Shown: positions 7,096 through 16,254, counted from the stretch's first letter. The stretch: DNA of 64,000 nt from Micromonospora sp. WMMA1363 (GCF_030345795.1 NZ_JAUALB010000001.1:5386001-5450000), one strand, 5' to 3'. Translations and numbers: made by a program. Notes: generated from the letters alone by a model not told the origin.

Positions 7096-8370
7096 ATGCG
7101 TACAAGTCTGATGACTGCAGACGAGCTGGGGGCGGTCGCCGTATACCGGGATGAGTGCCTGGCCCGGGGGTGGGCTACCGGCCCGACCGACCGTGCTGCC
7201 GCGGAGGCGGCGGTGCGGGATGTCTATCGGTGCCTTGGCCTGGAGTGCCCCGCGATGGTGTGGATGGACTCCCCGCTAGGAGGGGTGTACGCCGCGACGG
7301 CACTCCAGCTCGGGGGCCCGCTCAGGGACCAGCTCTGGAACCAGCTCTGGAACCAGCTCTGGAACCAGCTCAGGGACCAGCTCGGGGACCAGCTCGGGGA
7401 CCAGCTCGGGGACCAGCTCGTGGACCCGCTCAGGGACCAGCTCAGGGACCAGCTCGGGGACCAGCTCGGGGACCAGCTCGGGGACCAGCTCTGGAACCAG
7501 CTCAGGGACCCGCTCGGGGACCAGCTCTGGGACCAGCTCGGGGACCAGCTCAGGGACCAGCTCGGGGACCAGCTCAGGGACCAGCTCGGGGACCAGCTCT
7601 GGAACCAGCTCGGGGACCAGCTCGTGGGCCCGCTCAGGGACCAGCTCTGGAACCAGCTCTGGAACCAGCTCAGGGACCAGCTCGGGGACCAGCTCGGGGA
7701 CCCGCTCGGGGACGCCATGTGGGGTGGACAAGAGCTGCACTGGCTGGCCGTCTACATCTTCGCCCGCCGCTTCGATGCCACATACACGCCCGCCGACACA
7801 GCCCTACTAGCCGCGCTGCACGACACGTGCGACATCGGATGGTGGTGGCCCTACCAAAACGTCGCCGTCCTCACCGACCGACCCACCGAGATCCACCGGG
7901 ACCCGCAAGGCCGCCTCCACAACCCCGACGGACCGGCCATCTCCTACGCCGACGGATGGGCCATCCACGCCTGGCACGGCGTGCGTGTCCCCGCCGACCT
8001 CATCACCAAAGGCTGGGACGTCGACCGGATACTCACCGAACGCAACGCCGAGATCCGCCGCTGCGCCATTGAGCGCATCGGATGGGACCGGTTCATCAGC
8101 CAGTCCCGGATGCGGAAAATCGCGTCCGCCGACGACCCCGGCAACCCCGGCCAAACCATCGCCCTCTACGACCTACCCAACGACCTGGCAAACCTCTATG
8201 GCCAGCCGGCGCGGATCCTCCTGTGCACCAACGGCACTATCGAGCGGGACGGCACCCGCCGCCGCTTCGGGCTGCCGGTGCCCGCGCGTCACACCGACCC
8301 GGTGACCGCCGCCGCCGACCTGTACGGGGTGCCAGTACAGGCGTACCGGCAACTCGCCCGCCGGACCTGA
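7096..8370 (+). CDS. Tetrapeptide-repeat protein with DUF6745-like C-terminus
   Basis: A 424-residue protein. Residues 1-72 are a folded N-terminal region. Residues about 75-207 are 33 tandem four-residue units of the form L-x-(D/N)-Q, with GD, RD and WN as the variable pairs. The rest (about 210-424) contains LHNPDGPAISYADGW and a C-terminal domain that I associate with DUF6745, a family of unknown function in actinobacteria. A leucine every fourth residue suggests a regular solenoid or long helical rod. The gene is followed closely by 8404-8811 and may act with it. No enzymatic motif is evident. Confidence 0.65.
   Translation: MRTSLMTADELGAVAVYRDECLARGWATGPTDRAAAEAAVRDVYRCLGLECPAMVWMDSPLGGVYAATALQLGGPLRDQLWNQLWNQLWNQLRDQLGDQLGDQLGDQLVDPLRDQLRDQLGDQLGDQLGDQLWNQLRDPLGDQLWDQLGDQLRDQLGDQLRDQLGDQLWNQLGDQLVGPLRDQLWNQLWNQLRDQLGDQLGDPLGDAMWGGQELHWLAVYIFARRFDATYTPADTALLAALHDTCDIGWWWPYQNVAVLTDRPTEIHRDPQGRLHNPDGPAISYADGWAIHAWHGVRVPADLITKGWDVDRILTERNAEIRRCAIERIGWDRFISQSRMRKIASADDPGNPGQTIALYDLPNDLANLYGQPARILLCTNGTIERDGTRRRFGLPVPARHTDPVTAAADLYGVPVQAYRQLARRT
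7321..7716. repeat. 33 copies of a 12-bp in-frame tandem repeat
   Basis: The units are variants of CTCGGGGACCAG, CTCAGGGACCAG and CTCTGGAACCAG, with rare CCG endings. They are in frame, so copy-number change by slippage keeps the reading frame. The three unit types are interspersed in blocks, which suggests repeated unequal exchange. Confidence 0.9.
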
Positions 8371-8403
8371 ATCGACCGTGAGAACCCCAACGAAAGGAGC
8401 ACC

Positions 8404-8811
8404 ATGATCAAGCTCGCTGACGCTATCACCCGGTTCACGGTCGAGGTGGACCCGCACCTCGACCGGCAGGCCACCATCCCGATCGTGACCGGACCACAGG
8501 TGCAGGGAGACGTGTTCGTCCTGCCCGTCACCACCAGCCACCCGGGCGCCGCCATCCCCGCCGCCGGTATCCCTGTCATCCGCGGCGAGGCAGGAGGGAA
8601 CACCCACGTCTTGGTCGCCGATGGACCCGCCACCTGGACGCCCGCCGGACCCCACGACGGGGATTTGGTGCTCGGGTTCCTGACCGTGACCGACGGCGCC
8701 GTCGCCTACCTGGCGCATCCGGAGCACGGCTACAGCGGCATCGGACTGGGCAGGTACCAGCTATCACGGCAGCGGGAGTACGCCGGCGAGTGGCGAATGG
8801 TCGCCGACTGA
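8404..8811 (+). CDS. Hypothetical protein, 135 aa
   Basis: A 135-residue protein with a good ribosome binding site (GAAAGGAGC). The sequence is beta-rich and glycine-rich (VQGDVFVLPVTTSHPG, GDLVLGFLTVTDGAV), with no recognised motif, no signal peptide and no membrane segment. It is the last gene of the left operon, 33 bases after the repeat protein, and ends just before a strong terminator. Confidence 0.55.
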   Translation: MIKLADAITRFTVEVDPHLDRQATIPIVTGPQVQGDVFVLPVTTSHPGAAIPAAGIPVIRGEAGGNTHVLVADGPATWTPAGPHDGDLVLGFLTVTDGAVAYLAHPEHGYSGIGLGRYQLSRQREYAGEWRMVAD

Positions 8812-8836
8812 CGCCCCGGAATCCCGCAAGCACGAA

Positions 8837-8868
8837 AGCGCCCCCCGGCCCGAAGGCCGGGGGGCGCT
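8837..8868. terminator. Bidirectional terminator between converging operons
   Basis: AGCGCCCCCCGGC (8837-8849) pairs perfectly with GCCGGGGGGCGCT (8856-8868) around a six-base loop. It separates the plus-strand transfer genes from the minus-strand phage late genes and probably serves both. Confidence 0.8.
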
Positions 8869-8923
8869 GTGTTCTTTGGTCGATGCCGGCCGGTCCGGAC
8901 CCAGCGGCACCGCACCCATGATC

Positions 8924-9178
8924 CTACCGGGGCGGCACCGCATATACCGGCGCCGACCGCCGGCCGAGCAGCAGCCCGAACCACGGCCACAGGGACTCCA
9001 GGGCGCGGACCAGCGCGTAGTAGACGGCCACCGCGGCGGCGACCACACCGGCGGTCAACGCGGTCGACGAACCCTCGTCGAGGACAATCCCGGCCCGGGA
9101 GGCCAGCCAGGCGAGGACAGCACCAACCGCGACGGGCACGGCGGTGCGAATCAGTGAGATCAGGTAGTCGTGCAGCAC
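8924..9178 (-). CDS. Putative holin
   Basis: An 84-residue protein from GTG 9178, eight bases after AGGAGG. It has two hydrophobic segments (LIRTAVPVAVGAVLAWLA and TAGVVAAAVAVYYALV) separated by a short acidic turn, and a basic C-terminus. This size and topology next to a lysin-like gene is typical of phage holins, which open the membrane to release the lysin. The holin assignment rests on topology and context. Confidence 0.55.
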   Translation of the reverse strand: MLHDYLISLIRTAVPVAVGAVLAWLASRAGIVLDEGSSTALTAGVVAAAVAVYYALVRALESLWPWFGLLLGRRSAPVYAVPPR

Positions 9179-9203
9179 GTCAGTCCTCCTGGGCGTGGGT
9201 GAG

Positions 9204-9509
9204 TCAACGAGGGTCGGCGCCGGTGGCCTGCGCGATCCGCCCCACCTGATCCTTGATCGACCGGCCGCCGTCCGGACGCAGTTCCTCAAGCGCGTCCAGG
9301 CGGGACTCGATACGGGCGAGGCGCCCCATCAATCCCGGCCGGCCCTCCGGGTACTCGGGGCTTGGCGGCTCCCCGAGGAGGTCGTCGGCGAGCCGGGAGA
9401 GTTTTCGCACGGTCCGGATCATCCAGCCCACCGTCCGGCGTAGCACTTCGGCCGCGGCCCCGATGACGGCGATGGCCCCGGCGGCGTACAGCAGGTGCTC
9501 CAGTGCCAC
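9204..9509 (-). CDS. Small membrane/coiled-coil lysis-region protein
   Basis: A 101-residue protein from GTG 9509. One N-terminal membrane segment (LYAAGAIAVIGAAAEVL) is followed by a basic stretch, a proline linker, and a short coiled coil (MGRLARIESRLDALEEL). This resembles DUF2746-type proteins found in lysis regions of actinophages, which may be a second holin or a structural anchor. Its start is five bases after the lysin-like gene stop. Confidence 0.5.
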   Translation of the reverse strand: MALEHLLYAAGAIAVIGAAAEVLRRTVGWMIRTVRKLSRLADDLLGEPPSPEYPEGRPGLMGRLARIESRLDALEELRPDGGRSIKDQVGRIAQATGADPR

Positions 9510-9513
9510 ACCG

Positions 9514-10356
9514 CTACTCCGCCAGGCGGCGGGCCAGCTCGTCCGCGACCTGCCCGGCCAGGTCGTCCGGGATCGCCGAGGCGATCGCCTCCGGGGTGAG
9601 AGCGGCGAGGATCCCCGCAACCACCTCCTCCTCGCTCACCAGGTCCTTCGCGGCGAGCGCGGCCAGCACCGGTGCGACGGTCAGCGCCTGCAGGTTGGTC
9701 CGGATGGCCTTGCCAATGGAACCGGGCCCGGTGTAGGCGAGGTCGCGGTAGGGCTGGCCTTGGGCGGCCACCCACAGGGCGTCGTAGATGCCCCTGGCGG
9801 TCGCTGACCGCACCTTGTCGAGGTCTTCGGCGGACAGGGCCATAGCGTCCTCCAGCAGGCCGATGGTGGTGAGGTAGCGGCGGAACAGCGGAGTCTGGTC
9901 CCGACCCGCCTTGATCGCGTCCCGGTGGAAGGAGAAGTGCGTGTGGTAGAGGTGCGACAGGTCCCCGGTGGCGCGGCGTCGGAGCCGGTCCCAGCGGCGC
10001 ACTGTCCGCCCGTCCGGGCTGTAGATGATTTCGCGGATGTCGCGGGTGTCCGGGGCGTTCGCGGCGCACTGGCGGACGCACCAGGTGGAGAAGCTGCGCA
10101 GGTCGTGGCCGCTAGCGCGGACCTCGAACATGCCGACGTCCAGGCCGGCGGCGTCGAGGGTCAGCCCGGCCCGGTCCCGCGGCGACTCGATCACCGAGTA
10201 GTCGCCGGAGATCACGCGATCCTCACCGCAGTGGTAGCCGCCCCGGTGGTTGGCGTTGCCGACGATGCCGACCTCGCCGCCGGTGAGCCCGTGCGACCCG
10301 AGGTGGTCGAGCAGCAGCTCGCGGACCGCGAGGAGGGTGGCGGGTGCGCGGGTCAT
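9514..10356 (-). CDS. Putative cell-wall peptidase (endolysin candidate)
   Basis: A 280-residue protein from ATG 10356, which overlaps the previous stop (ATGA). The N-terminal half contains GNANHRGGYHCGE, DYSVIESPRDR and HTHFSFHRD, a spacing of His and Asp residues that recalls zinc D-Ala-D-Ala peptidases of the LAS type. The C-terminal half is helical and may bind the cell wall. Its place between minor tail genes and holin-like genes fits an endolysin. A minor structural protein is the main alternative. The catalytic assignment is tentative. Confidence 0.45.
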   Translation of the reverse strand: MTRAPATLLAVRELLLDHLGSHGLTGGEVGIVGNANHRGGYHCGEDRVISGDYSVIESPRDRAGLTLDAAGLDVGMFEVRASGHDLRSFSTWCVRQCAANAPDTRDIREIIYSPDGRTVRRWDRLRRRATGDLSHLYHTHFSFHRDAIKAGRDQTPLFRRYLTTIGLLEDAMALSAEDLDKVRSATARGIYDALWVAAQGQPYRDLAYTGPGSIGKAIRTNLQALTVAPVLAALAAKDLVSEEEVVAGILAALTPEAIASAIPDDLAGQVADELARRLAE

Positions 10357-10817
10357 GTGAAAGCGGGGATGACGGCGACCCACCGATCGTCAACCGCCGC
10401 GGTGTCACTGACCGCCCGAAACTGGGTGATCACGTTGTAGTCGGCGCCAGCGGTCAGGCCGGTGACCTTGTGCCATATCGACGCCTGGGCGTACATGTAG
10501 GAGCTATTCGTGGTTTGTTTGTACAGTTTGATCGCACGTGCGTCCGACGGCGTGAGTACATCCGTCCCGGACCCGATCGTGGAGCCGGTGCGGACGTAGT
10601 CGCTCATCAGTGTGCGGAGTCCCTCCGATGTGCTGTTGTTGCCGACCAGTCCGCCGAACCCGATCCAAACGCTTCCGCTGGTGGGTGGCACGAACGCCAC
10701 CCCGTGTAAAGTTCCGTCAACATAGCTCGTCGATGTGGTCGTGTCGTTCGCGGTCTCCAACGCGTACACGTCGCCTTCGAAGTCGGTTATCAGGATCTCC
10801 TCGCCGGCAAGCGGCAT
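10353..10817 (-). CDS. Hypothetical virion-associated protein
   Basis: A 154-residue protein with a strong GGGAGGGG ribosome binding site. The sequence is beta-rich, with Thr/Ser/Gly strands (TTTSTSYVDGTLHGVAFVPP, SGSVWIGFGG) like the jelly-roll or adhesin-like proteins made with tail tips. No named family. It lies between the large tail protein and the lysin-like gene in the same operon. Confidence 0.55.
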   Translation of the reverse strand: MPLAGEEILITDFEGDVYALETANDTTTSTSYVDGTLHGVAFVPPTSGSVWIGFGGLVGNNSTSEGLRTLMSDYVRTGSTIGSGTDVLTPSDARAIKLYKQTTNSSYMYAQASIWHKVTGLTAGADYNVITQFRAVSDTAAVDDRWVAVIPAFT

Positions 10818-10827
10818 AGCCCCTCCC

Positions 10828-13590
10828 TCACAACGCGTATCGACCCGGCGACCACAACCTGACGGGTGTGCCCGCGGGGATGCTCTTGGCGACGCCGTTG
10901 ACCGTCGCCGCGTTGACCGTCGCCGTCTGCGATGCGGTGGTTCCGGAGATCGCGGTAACCCGCACCTGCGCCCCGCCGATGTCCCAGTCCCACGACACCG
11001 ATCCGTCGATCCACGGCGACCCGACGGTGGTGGTCACCGCCACCGACGTGTCCGTGCCCGCCACATACGGTGACGCCAGCTCGCAGCCACCCGTGTCGTA
11101 CAGGCTGGTCTCCCACACCCCCACCTGGTAGGGGCCGGCCGGGGAGCACACCAGACGCAGATCCCACACGTACTGGGCGAGCGTCTCCGTGCCCCCCTCC
11201 ACGTGCTGGTCGATGGTGTCGGGGGGCAGCCACGCCGGCGGGTCGGCGATGGTCAGCCGGTCTCCGACGTCCAGGGCGGCGGCGTCCGCCAGCAGCGCGG
11301 TTTTGCCGGCGTTGCCGAGCGCGGCCAGATTGACCCGGATGGTGGGGTAGCGGGCCTCGTCCCAGGTGCCCAGGTGCGCCCGCCACGAAGCCTGAGACGG
11401 TAGCCGGGAGTCGGCGGACACGTGCAGCGTCGCCTCGTGGTCGTAGCGGCCGACACCATCCGGCGGGTCCGCCACGGACAGCGGCCCCGATGTCACCTCG
11501 TACTGGTGCGACGACCCGCCCGACCGCGACGCGGTGACGTCGTTACAGATATACCGGTCGTCGTCGACTGGCTCCAGCGGCGGCGCGACCTCGCCATCCG
11601 CGCCGTAGGTGAGGGCGAGGGTGACCGGCTGGTTGTACAGGGACCGCACCGTCCGGTACGCCAGCCCCAGCACCTCGCGCGGCTCGTACAGGATCCCCCC
11701 GTCGGCGTCCTCGCACTGGCGCAGCAGCTCCAGCAGGGTGGCCGTTGACTGCACGCCCATGACCGCCGACTCGTCAGGGTCGCCGACGATGTGACAGGCG
11801 ATGCCCTCCTCGTGGCACAACCGCTCAACCCGGCGGCCCGCCGTCTCCCCCACATGCCCGATGATGGCCTGCTCAATGAGCAGGGACCAGGTGGCGGCAA
11901 GCGGCGCACGCCACACACCGACGTGCCCGCCGCCGGCGGTGTCCGCCGACCTCGACCGGACCAGCAGCCGCTCCGGCACACCGGGCGTGCCGGAAGTGGA
12001 GGTGGAGTCGGCCAGACTGCCGTCGATGTACAGCGCGTGGCCGACGTCGCCGCTGCCGGCGTCGTACTCCCACACCTCGATCCAGTGCGGCTCACCGTCG
12101 GAATAGTCACCGAAATCGACCAAAATGAGGGTGAGGCTGGACGACTCGGGTGAGCGGTCGATGCCGGTGACCTCGACACCTGACGACGACACCTCCACCG
12201 CGATCTCGTCATAGAGGCCGTCCGTGACGTACACCGACAGGACATCCCAGTCGGTGGAGCCTGTGTATTGCACCAGGAGGCGTACGCACCAGTCGTCGCC
12301 GGGCATGACGCCGTTGATCGCTCCGGTCAGGCTGCCGGTCTCCTGCGACCAGTCCGGTAGCGGCGCCGAACCAGGGGAGGCGACCGTCGCCCACGCGATG
12401 TCACCGGTGGCGCTCAGAGTGCCGCCGCCGGGCAGCCCGGACGCGGCTCTGGTCGTGCCGGACTGGTCCTCCAGCGGCCAGTACGCCACCGGGAGCAGGC
12501 TCTGCACGGTCGAGGCTCCGGCAATCGCCCGCCGCAGCGGTGACTTGAGAGGTGACGATCCTTGCTGGAGGCGGCGTAGGATCCCCGCGCCGTTGATGGG
12601 CACCCACACGTCGCTGCCGGTGACGTCCCACCGGATGGGCCACGCCGGCACCTCTACCGTGGCCCGAATGCCCCAGTCGTTGACCCCACTGAGCACGTAC
12701 AGGGCGGCCTGGTTGTCCGCCGCACCGGTCGTCGAGATCCCAGCGAATATCACCGTTTGGGCGCCGGCGAAATTGACCCTGCGCCCCCAGATCCGGGCAT
12801 GCAGGTAGGTGGTGGTCGAGCCGGCATACAGGCCCTCGATCACGTCTGAGTCGGCGAGGAGGATCCAGCCGCCGTCCCCGCCGTACGGGGCGTCCGGCAT
12901 AGGAGCGCCGGTGGCGCCCACCCAGCATTGCACCGCCACCAGCCACCAGCCGGCCTGCGTCCCCGGATCCGTGGTCAGGGTGATGTCCGCCAAAGTGTCG
13001 TTGGTGGACGACAGCGTCTCCTCCACCGAGATCGAGGAGCCGTGCACGACAGCGGACGCCGACACGTAACCGTGAGACGCGGACGCGGTCGCGGTGCGGG
13101 TACCGGTCGCTCCCGCGGTCACCGCCTCGTAGGCGGTGACCATCGTGGAGTAGGTGCCGTCGGTCTCTGATGGTCCGGCCGTCATCGACCCGGGGATCGT
13201 GTAGTTGAGCGGATCATCAGCAACCCACGCGGAGATCATCAACCCTGCTGCGGTCGCCGTCACAGACGGGGCGACATGCGACGTCCCCGGTGTACTGGCG
13301 CCGCCGGCGGCACCCAGGTGCCCGGTGCCGGTGTACACGCGGGCTCGGGTGTTCCGGGCCAGCACACCGTAGTACGGCCCCGTCGGGTTACGCGGCGAGT
13401 AGTCGCCTGTGGTGTTGCGGATCGCCATGTCGCAGGTGGTGGGCGCCGATTCGGAGCCCTCCGACATGCGACCCCGACCGATCGTGATCTGACTGCGGCC
13501 GGACAGGACATCACTCGTGATGTCCGTCCAGCCGCCGACATCAAGTTCGACTGTCACGTCCAGCGGATCGGCGGGAAACGCCACGGACAC
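10828..13590 (-). CDS. Large minor tail / tail-tip protein with LamG-like domain
   Basis: A 920-residue protein beginning MSVAFPADPLDVTVELDVGG, typical of the distal tail genes after the tape measure in actinobacterial siphophages. The N-terminal 100 residues resemble a distal-tail or hub domain. Residues about 365-570 resemble a concanavalin/LamG beta-sandwich (SLTGAINGVMPGDDWCVRLLVQYTG region), and the rest returns to a hub-like fold ending RLWSPGRYAL. GTG 13590 is preceded by GGGGAGGG; GTG 13584 is an alternative. It probably takes part in host recognition at the tail tip. I see no separate receptor-binding gene, so this protein may carry that function. Confidence 0.7.
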   Translation of the reverse strand: MSVAFPADPLDVTVELDVGGWTDITSDVLSGRSQITIGRGRMSEGSESAPTTCDMAIRNTTGDYSPRNPTGPYYGVLARNTRARVYTGTGHLGAAGGASTPGTSHVAPSVTATAAGLMISAWVADDPLNYTIPGSMTAGPSETDGTYSTMVTAYEAVTAGATGTRTATASASHGYVSASAVVHGSSISVEETLSSTNDTLADITLTTDPGTQAGWWLVAVQCWVGATGAPMPDAPYGGDGGWILLADSDVIEGLYAGSTTTYLHARIWGRRVNFAGAQTVIFAGISTTGAADNQAALYVLSGVNDWGIRATVEVPAWPIRWDVTGSDVWVPINGAGILRRLQQGSSPLKSPLRRAIAGASTVQSLLPVAYWPLEDQSGTTRAASGLPGGGTLSATGDIAWATVASPGSAPLPDWSQETGSLTGAINGVMPGDDWCVRLLVQYTGSTDWDVLSVYVTDGLYDEIAVEVSSSGVEVTGIDRSPESSSLTLILVDFGDYSDGEPHWIEVWEYDAGSGDVGHALYIDGSLADSTSTSGTPGVPERLLVRSRSADTAGGGHVGVWRAPLAATWSLLIEQAIIGHVGETAGRRVERLCHEEGIACHIVGDPDESAVMGVQSTATLLELLRQCEDADGGILYEPREVLGLAYRTVRSLYNQPVTLALTYGADGEVAPPLEPVDDDRYICNDVTASRSGGSSHQYEVTSGPLSVADPPDGVGRYDHEATLHVSADSRLPSQASWRAHLGTWDEARYPTIRVNLAALGNAGKTALLADAAALDVGDRLTIADPPAWLPPDTIDQHVEGGTETLAQYVWDLRLVCSPAGPYQVGVWETSLYDTGGCELASPYVAGTDTSVAVTTTVGSPWIDGSVSWDWDIGGAQVRVTAISGTTASQTATVNAATVNGVAKSIPAGTPVRLWSPGRYAL

Positions 13591-13599
13591 CCCTCCCCG

Positions 13600-15675
13600 T
13601 CAGGCCGGCTGTACTCGGCCCTGTTGTGCCGTGAGCCGGATCGCGCCCGTGCGCACCAAGCCGAGGAACATGTCGGCGAACGCCCGCTCCGTTGGTCCGG
13701 CCGAACCAGACTCGACCCGCACCACAAGCTCCCCGCCATTGCCGGATCGGGTGACCCGGGCGGCGGGCACCACCCGCTCCCCGCGGTGGATGACCGCCAG
13801 ACCGGATTGCAGCACGTCACCACCGGCGGCTAGGTACGGGATGTTCGGTGTGGACAGGGTGCCGCCGCCGACCGAGCCAAGCCCGGGGATGGACACCGAA
13901 GGCAGCCGGAACGACAGGCCATTCCACCGCCCGATGATCCAGTTGATCGCCGTCCGGAACGCATCGCGGACACCGCCGAACATGCCTGACGCTGCGCTTC
14001 GTATCCGCCCTGGCATGCCACGCACAAACGACACGATCGCGTTGAAACCGGTCCGAATGTTGTTCCACACGGCGCCGGCTGCGTTACGCGCGGTGTTGAA
14101 CACCCACACGTATACCGACAACCACCGTCTAACCCCGCTGGTCAACACGTTCCAGACGGCCGACGCGGCGCTCTTCAGCCAGGACCACACAGCCGCCGTC
14201 GCGTTTTTGAGGCCGTTCCACACGGCAACGTAAATGGCCAGGTAGCGCTTGAGCCCGGTAGCCAGGAAATCCCACACCGCCGCCGCGGCGGACTTGAGCC
14301 AGTCCCACACCGCAGCCGCCGCGCTCTTGATCGCACCCCAGGCGACCCGCCAGATCGTCTGGAACCACGTGGTTTTCGTGGCGATCAACACAATGACCGC
14401 CACGAGGGCGATCACCGCCAAAATGATCAACACGATTGGGTTGGCGGACATGGCGACATTCAGCAGCCAATGCACCCCCGCCCAAACCTTCGTCGCGGCG
14501 GCTGCGACGGTTTGGATCGTCGTCCACGCCGCCGTGACCGCGTTGACGACCAGCATCGTCGCGGCGACCCCGGCGATCACCCCACCGAGAATCATGAACG
14601 CCCGGCTGTTCTGCTGGACGAAAACGCCAACTTTCTCGATCGTCGGCACTGACGCGGCCAAGGTCTCGATCAGCGCGACCTGCGCCTTTCGCCGGAACTT
14701 GTCCAGCCGGGCACCAGCCGAATCTCCCATCTGCTTCGCGGCCTTGTCAGTCGCGCCGCCGAGCCCGTCCATCGCCTCGGACGCTTTGTCGACATCCAAC
14801 GCGAAGATCGCCGCCCCCAGATCCTCACCAGGGCCACCGAACAGGCCCTGGATGACCTGAGCGCGCTTCGCCGACGGCGGCATAGCCCGCAGCTTGTCCA
14901 GGATCTGGTCAACAGCGCCGGCCGCCCGCGGGCCACCGGCGGCGATGTCAGCCGCCGCCTTCTTCCCGCTCACCCCGAGCGCTTTGAACGCCGCCGACGT
15001 CGCCGTCGAACCGTCCACCGCCCGAAGCGACAGCTCCTTCAGCGCGTCAACAACTTTGTCCGCGTTCGGCGCACCAGCCTCGAGGCCCTGCGATACCAGG
15101 CCCATCGCTGTCCGACCGTCAACGCCAATCGTTTTCAGGATCGTCGGATACTCGTTCAGCGTGTCTAGGAGATCCTCGTTCATGTTCAGGCCACGCTCGG
15201 TGGCTGTCACGAGGATGTCCATCGCCTCCTGCGCCGACCCGGCCATGCCGGTACGCAGCATCTGCGACACCGCGGCGGACACCCGACTGGTGTCCTCCTC
15301 CATGACCGCCCCGACGGTCAGCAGGTTCTCCGTCACCTTCTTAGCCGCGTCACCGGACAGATTGTCCAGGTCCACCAGGCCGTTCTGCGCCGCCGTTTTG
15401 ATCGCCGCAGACACGCCAGGCAAATCCTCACCGAAACCAGCCGCGTACACCTGCCCCGACAGCTTGCCGAGTTGCGCCGCCTGCTCCGGTGTCGCCCCGA
15501 GTTGCGCCGCGAGTTTCGCGTCAAGCTTCGACTTCTCGATCGCCTGCGCCACACCACCGGACAGGGCGGCGCCGATAGCCGCGCCAGCAACCAACGCGGT
15601 ACCACGTAGCTTGTCGAACGCCTTCGATGCCTTGTCCCGGGCGAGGATATTGAAAACGAGGCTTGTATCCGCCAC
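13600..15675 (-). CDS. Tail tape measure protein
   Basis: A 691-residue protein from GTG 15675. It has an N-terminal phage-minor-tail region (LARDKASKAFDKLRGTALVAG), a long helical section, and central hydrophobic segments (FMILGGVIAGVAATMLVVN and VLIILAVIALVAVIVLIA). Repeats of the AVWDWLKSAAAAVW type lie at about 440-560, and a C-terminal HRGERVVPAA segment follows. These are all usual for siphoviral tape measures, which set tail length and pass into the host envelope. It follows the frameshifted chaperone genes as expected. The modest length predicts a short flexible tail. Confidence 0.9.
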   Translation of the reverse strand: MADTSLVFNILARDKASKAFDKLRGTALVAGAAIGAALSGGVAQAIEKSKLDAKLAAQLGATPEQAAQLGKLSGQVYAAGFGEDLPGVSAAIKTAAQNGLVDLDNLSGDAAKKVTENLLTVGAVMEEDTSRVSAAVSQMLRTGMAGSAQEAMDILVTATERGLNMNEDLLDTLNEYPTILKTIGVDGRTAMGLVSQGLEAGAPNADKVVDALKELSLRAVDGSTATSAAFKALGVSGKKAAADIAAGGPRAAGAVDQILDKLRAMPPSAKRAQVIQGLFGGPGEDLGAAIFALDVDKASEAMDGLGGATDKAAKQMGDSAGARLDKFRRKAQVALIETLAASVPTIEKVGVFVQQNSRAFMILGGVIAGVAATMLVVNAVTAAWTTIQTVAAAATKVWAGVHWLLNVAMSANPIVLIILAVIALVAVIVLIATKTTWFQTIWRVAWGAIKSAAAAVWDWLKSAAAAVWDFLATGLKRYLAIYVAVWNGLKNATAAVWSWLKSAASAVWNVLTSGVRRWLSVYVWVFNTARNAAGAVWNNIRTGFNAIVSFVRGMPGRIRSAASGMFGGVRDAFRTAINWIIGRWNGLSFRLPSVSIPGLGSVGGGTLSTPNIPYLAAGGDVLQSGLAVIHRGERVVPAARVTRSGNGGELVVRVESGSAGPTERAFADMFLGLVRTGAIRLTAQQGRVQPA

Positions 15676-15679
15676 GATG

Positions 15680-16254
15680 TCACCCCGCCTTCCGGATTTC
15701 CTCGCGGATCTGATCCACCGCCGCGCACGCCTGCGCGAACTCGTCCACGGTCAACTCGTCGAGCTGCCGGGGGCTGATGTGCAGATGGTGGGCGATGTCT
15801 AGCCAGTAGCGTCGCCGCTGTTCGGCGAGGGCGCTTTTCCCGCCGCACCGTCCAACTCGGCGATCCCCTCGCGGGCCATCGCGTCGGTGATCTCGATGTC
15901 GAGGGCAGCGGCCATCTGCTCCCGCATCGACTCGTCGTCGACTTTTGCTTTGGCGAGCCGGTCGCGTAGCTCCAGCAGCTCAGCGACGGAGTGCTCGACC
16001 AGTAACTCGGCCATGAGAAAGTCGGGGGTGTCCTCGTAGCGCAGGCGGGGATGTTCGCGGCGGAGGAGGTGCCACAGCAGCACCCTGCGTGCTTTCGCCG
16101 ACCCGGACCTGACGTCGTTGCGCCACGTGTCCCAGTTCGCGCCGTACCGCTTTTCGATGATCTCCGCTTCGGAGGTGCGCACCCGCTCCGAGTTGAACTC
16201 CCACCGCTGCTCGGCCTCGTCCGGTTGATCCTCCGGACGGTATGTCACCCACAT
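15680..16254 (-). CDS. Tail assembly chaperone frameshift fusion (gpG-T type)
   Basis: This is the predicted -1 frameshift product of the chaperone gene. Ribosomes read 140 codons from ATG 16254, slip on GGGAAAA at 15841-15835, and continue for 51 codons (SALAEQRRRYWLDIAHHLH...) to the stop at 15680-15682. The fusion would be 191 residues. The downstream segment has no start codon of its own, which is the standard lambda gpG/gpGT arrangement. The fusion chaperones tape measure and tube assembly and is absent from mature virions. Its stop lies five bases before the tape-measure GTG. Confidence 0.85.
15799..16254 (-). CDS. Tail assembly chaperone (gpG type)
   Basis: A 151-residue unshifted product. 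It has a WxxxRNDVRSGSAKARRVLLWHLLRREHP segment and an acidic helical C-terminus, and it ends GKAPSPNSGDATG just after the slip site. Size, acidic character and location between tail tube and tape-measure genes identify it as the upstream chaperone. It is made in excess over the fusion in characterised phages. Confidence 0.8.
   Translation of the reverse strand: MWVTYRPEDQPDEAEQRWEFNSERVRTSEAEIIEKRYGANWDTWRNDVRSGSAKARRVLLWHLLRREHPRLRYEDTPDFLMAELLVEHSVAELLELRDRLAKAKVDDESMREQMAAALDIEITDAMAREGIAELDGAAGKAPSPNSGDATG
15835..15841 (-). promoter_or_regulatory. GGGAAAA slippery heptamer for -1 frameshifting
   Basis: On the minus strand the zero-frame reading is GCG GGA AAA GCG, giving the canonical X-XXY-YYZ heptamer G GGA AAA. 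Shifting back one base opens the 51-codon extension. This is the usual frameshift signal in siphoviral tail chaperone genes. Confidence 0.85.

Noticed and set aside
7321..7716. Repeat array as a possible CRISPR
   Set aside because: Units are 12 bp, contiguous and in frame, with no spacers; no cas gene is nearby apart from a stand-alone Cas4-like nuclease.
7155..8072. Long repeats GPARGPAQGPALEPA in another frame of the 12-bp array
   Set aside because: The frame with LxDQ units continues into conserved-looking domains on both sides and has the ribosome binding site; the other frames do not.
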